From contig CAMXZF010000033.1 in assembly GCA_947253405.1 (NCBI GenBank), forward strand, positions 1 to 6,987: a DNA stretch of 6,987 nt. Reading direction: 5' to 3'. The notes beneath the pieces are model-generated. The model was not told the DNA's origin, searched no databases, and saw only the letters and a program-made list of their open reading frames with translations. Origin of the DNA: an uncultured Candidatus Saccharibacteria bacterium (lineage in GTDB: Bacteria; Patescibacteriota; Saccharimonadia; Saccharimonadales; Saccharimonadaceae). This document shows, piece after piece, positions 5,488 through 6,987 of the stretch (position 1 is the first letter of the stretch; every line of letters begins with the position of its first letter). The position numbers were made by a program, and so were the translations under genes.

Positions 5488-6987
5488 CTAAACATTAGAA
5501 AGCGAATCTATCGTATCATCTGAAGCGTTAGAGGCAGCAATGTTATCGCTTAATACATTATTGTATCTACCTCTCAACTTATCAGTATTGTAGGTCGTAC
5601 CAGAACGTAAGTCTTCCATAGCAGCCGCACCTTTTGTAAATTCAATATCAATCGATGGTGATCTAGCAATATCGGCATTAGATTTATTATCTACATTAGA
5701 TAGAACTGACTGGTTAATCGTAGATTGATCAATTTTATTCTCAACATAATTACCTTTATTGATAGCATTTTTAGTATTAATATCAAGCAGTTTGTTGTCG
5801 CCACCAGTTAGAGTTTCTCTAACCTTTCTATCTCTATTACCAGCATGTGCTAACATGGCACCGTTAATACTATAAGCATCAGCATTAGGCATCATGTCAT
5901 TTAAGACTGCCCTAGTGGTATAAGAATCAGCATAGTCTTGACCACTAAGAATGGCTGCCTTCTTCTCATAGCTCATGCCATCAACAGCTAAATTAGCTTC
6001 TGTCATAGCAGCGCTATCTAGCGAGGCTTCACTTTGATGGTAGGCATTAGCAGCCTTTCTTAAACTTCTTCCACCATCAAACCTACCCTTAGTAATTGTA
6101 TTAATCCCTTTTTGAGCCTTATTAGCTAAATTAGATGAGGCTTTTAAAGTTCCTCTTTTACCAATAGATCGATCGAAGCCTTCTTTACGAGCAGCATTAA
6201 CCTTCCTACCTTGTTTCTTTAGAGCACCCTGAGCTTTACCGCTAAGCATGGCGCCAGCTGCACCAACAGACTTAAATGATCCGGCAATAACAAATGGTAC
6301 AGCTGCCATAGGTATGACTCGGCAAGCCATAGCAGCTATTTTCATAGTAGCACCATCTTGCGTCATTAATATGTTTGAAGCTACATAAGAAGCACCAAAT
6401 ATTAATGATACTGCCGGATAAACTATTAACATAGCAATAAATGCATTTTTCCATTTATTAAATAGCTTTTGTGTATTAGGCAGTAAAGCACAAGCAATTG
6501 CTACAGGCGCAATTACACAAAGTAAAATAACAAGTGCTTGGCGAATAATTAGAATAAGCCAAATTACAATTAGAACTATTAGAGCTAGTAGAAGGAGTGG
6601 CAGTACAACAGAGAGGGCGCCAAATACAGCGGCACCAGTAGCAGCACTACCTATTACTAAGGCTCCGGCTAAGACTTTTTTGACCAACCCTGACCACCCG
6701 CCAGCCGCTTCACCTTCACCTTGATTAGCTTCTGCTATTGTGGCATCCCCCATACCTTCAAACATACCTTTTAAGTTAGCTCCAAGGATATTACTTATAT
6801 CCACTGCCATAGCACAAAGATAGAAAGATATATTAACTAAAATAGTAAAGATAATTAGTCTAGGCAATAACTTCTGAACACTATACCTAGATAAACTACC
6901 AATAGCGTTACCGGTAGCCTCAGAATAAATAATTAGTAGAAATGCTATAGCTAAAACAATGTTAGCTATAGAGAGGAATTTGGTAAA
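5488..6987 (-). CDS. VirB6/TrbL-like type IV secretion membrane protein, N-terminus cut by window edge
   Basis: A polytopic inner-membrane protein resembling VirB6/TrbL, the channel-forming membrane component of type IV secretion and conjugation systems. The frame runs without a stop to the window edge, so the TTG at 6867, which might be taken as a start, is internal: the 40 codons before it encode a membrane helix (NIVLAIAFLLII) and a loop ending SRYSVQKL. Of 499 visible residues, membrane segments lie at about 5-22, 41-62, 105-125, 127-150, 151-170, 182-208 and 218-238. From about 240 a hydrophilic tail of 260 residues follows, Lys/Arg-rich at first (KKQGRKVNAARKEG) and Asn/Asp/Ser-rich later. 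Tails of this kind are seen in TrbL/VirB6 relatives, and their role is unclear. The gene heads a run with the wall hydrolase (26-nt gap) and the coupled membrane protein. It ends in TAG. Assignment rests on topology, tail and neighbours, and on resemblance to Saccharibacteria T4SS proteins. Confidence 0.78.
   Translation of the reverse strand, partial: FTKFLSIANIVLAIAFLLIIYSEATGNAIGSLSRYSVQKLLPRLIIFTILVNISFYLCAMAVDISNILGANLKGMFEGMGDATIAEANQGEGEAAGGWSGLVKKVLAGALVIGSAATGAAVFGALSVVLPLLLLALIVLIVIWLILIIRQALVILLCVIAPVAIACALLPNTQKLFNKWKNAFIAMLIVYPAVSLIFGASYVASNILMTQDGATMKIAAMACRVIPMAAVPFVIAGSFKSVGAAGAMLSGKAQGALKKQGRKVNAARKEGFDRSIGKRGTLKASSNLANKAQKGINTITKGRFDGGRSLRKAANAYHQSEASLDSAAMTEANLAVDGMSYEKKAAILSGQDYADSYTTRAVLNDMMPNADAYSINGAMLAHAGNRDRKVRETLTGGDNKLLDINTKNAINKGNYVENKIDQSTINQSVLSNVDNKSNADIARSPSIDIEFTKGAAAMEDLRSGTTYNTDKLRGRYNNVLSDNIAASNASDDTIDSLSNV

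Noticed and set aside
6272..6454. Minus-strand 60-codon frame within the VirB6-like gene
   Set aside because: It overlaps membrane segments coded in the main frame and has no start signal; the Cys/Tyr-rich product is typical of a shifted frame.
173..6987. Use of the UGA=Gly code
   Set aside because: Several frames of 236 to 693 codons are free of in-frame TGA and read glycine with GGN codons, so the standard bacterial code explains everything.

Overview
The window looks like chromosomal DNA from an ultrasmall Patescibacteria/CPR bacterium, most likely Saccharibacteria (TM7). The DNA is AT-rich and most starts lack a Shine-Dalgarno site. The right-hand genes resemble the VirB6/TrbL-like and cell-wall-hydrolase genes of the type IV secretion (T4SS) clusters reported in that group. 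The lineage call is from memory of these families, not from a search. Long reading frames contain no in-frame TGA, so the UGA=Gly code of Gracilibacteria/Absconditabacteria is unlikely.

Right part (6987 down to 3458, minus strand): three closely spaced genes that read as one operon entering from the right edge. The first is a polytopic VirB6/TrbL-like membrane protein. Its frame stays open to the window edge, so its N-terminus is missing. After a 26-nt gap comes a secreted two-domain peptidoglycan hydrolase (lysozyme/transglycosylase-like plus NlpC/P60), the arrangement of CwlT/VirB1-type proteins in Gram-positive conjugation systems. Three nt later comes a single-pass membrane protein of unknown function with an extracytoplasmic domain. 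Together they suggest an envelope-spanning T4SS and the enzyme that opens the wall for it. No ATPase (VirB4/VirD4) is visible here.

Middle (3354-3457): a 104-nt convergent intergenic region with small AT-rich inverted repeats but no convincing terminator.

Left part (173-3353): two divergent genes. On the plus strand is a membrane-anchored alpha/beta hydrolase of the hormone-sensitive-lipase type with an intact HGGG motif and a GDSAG serine. On the minus strand is a YhgE/Pip-family membrane protein with a large helical extracytoplasmic region. They share a short spacer holding a perfectly palindromic ATTATATAAT, which gives a TATAAT box on both strands and could be a bidirectional promoter. 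The plus-strand mRNA would be nearly leaderless.

Left edge (1-172): a possible 30-codon minus-strand ORF and nothing else that can be called firmly. No tRNA, rRNA, CRISPR array, insertion sequence or origin was seen.
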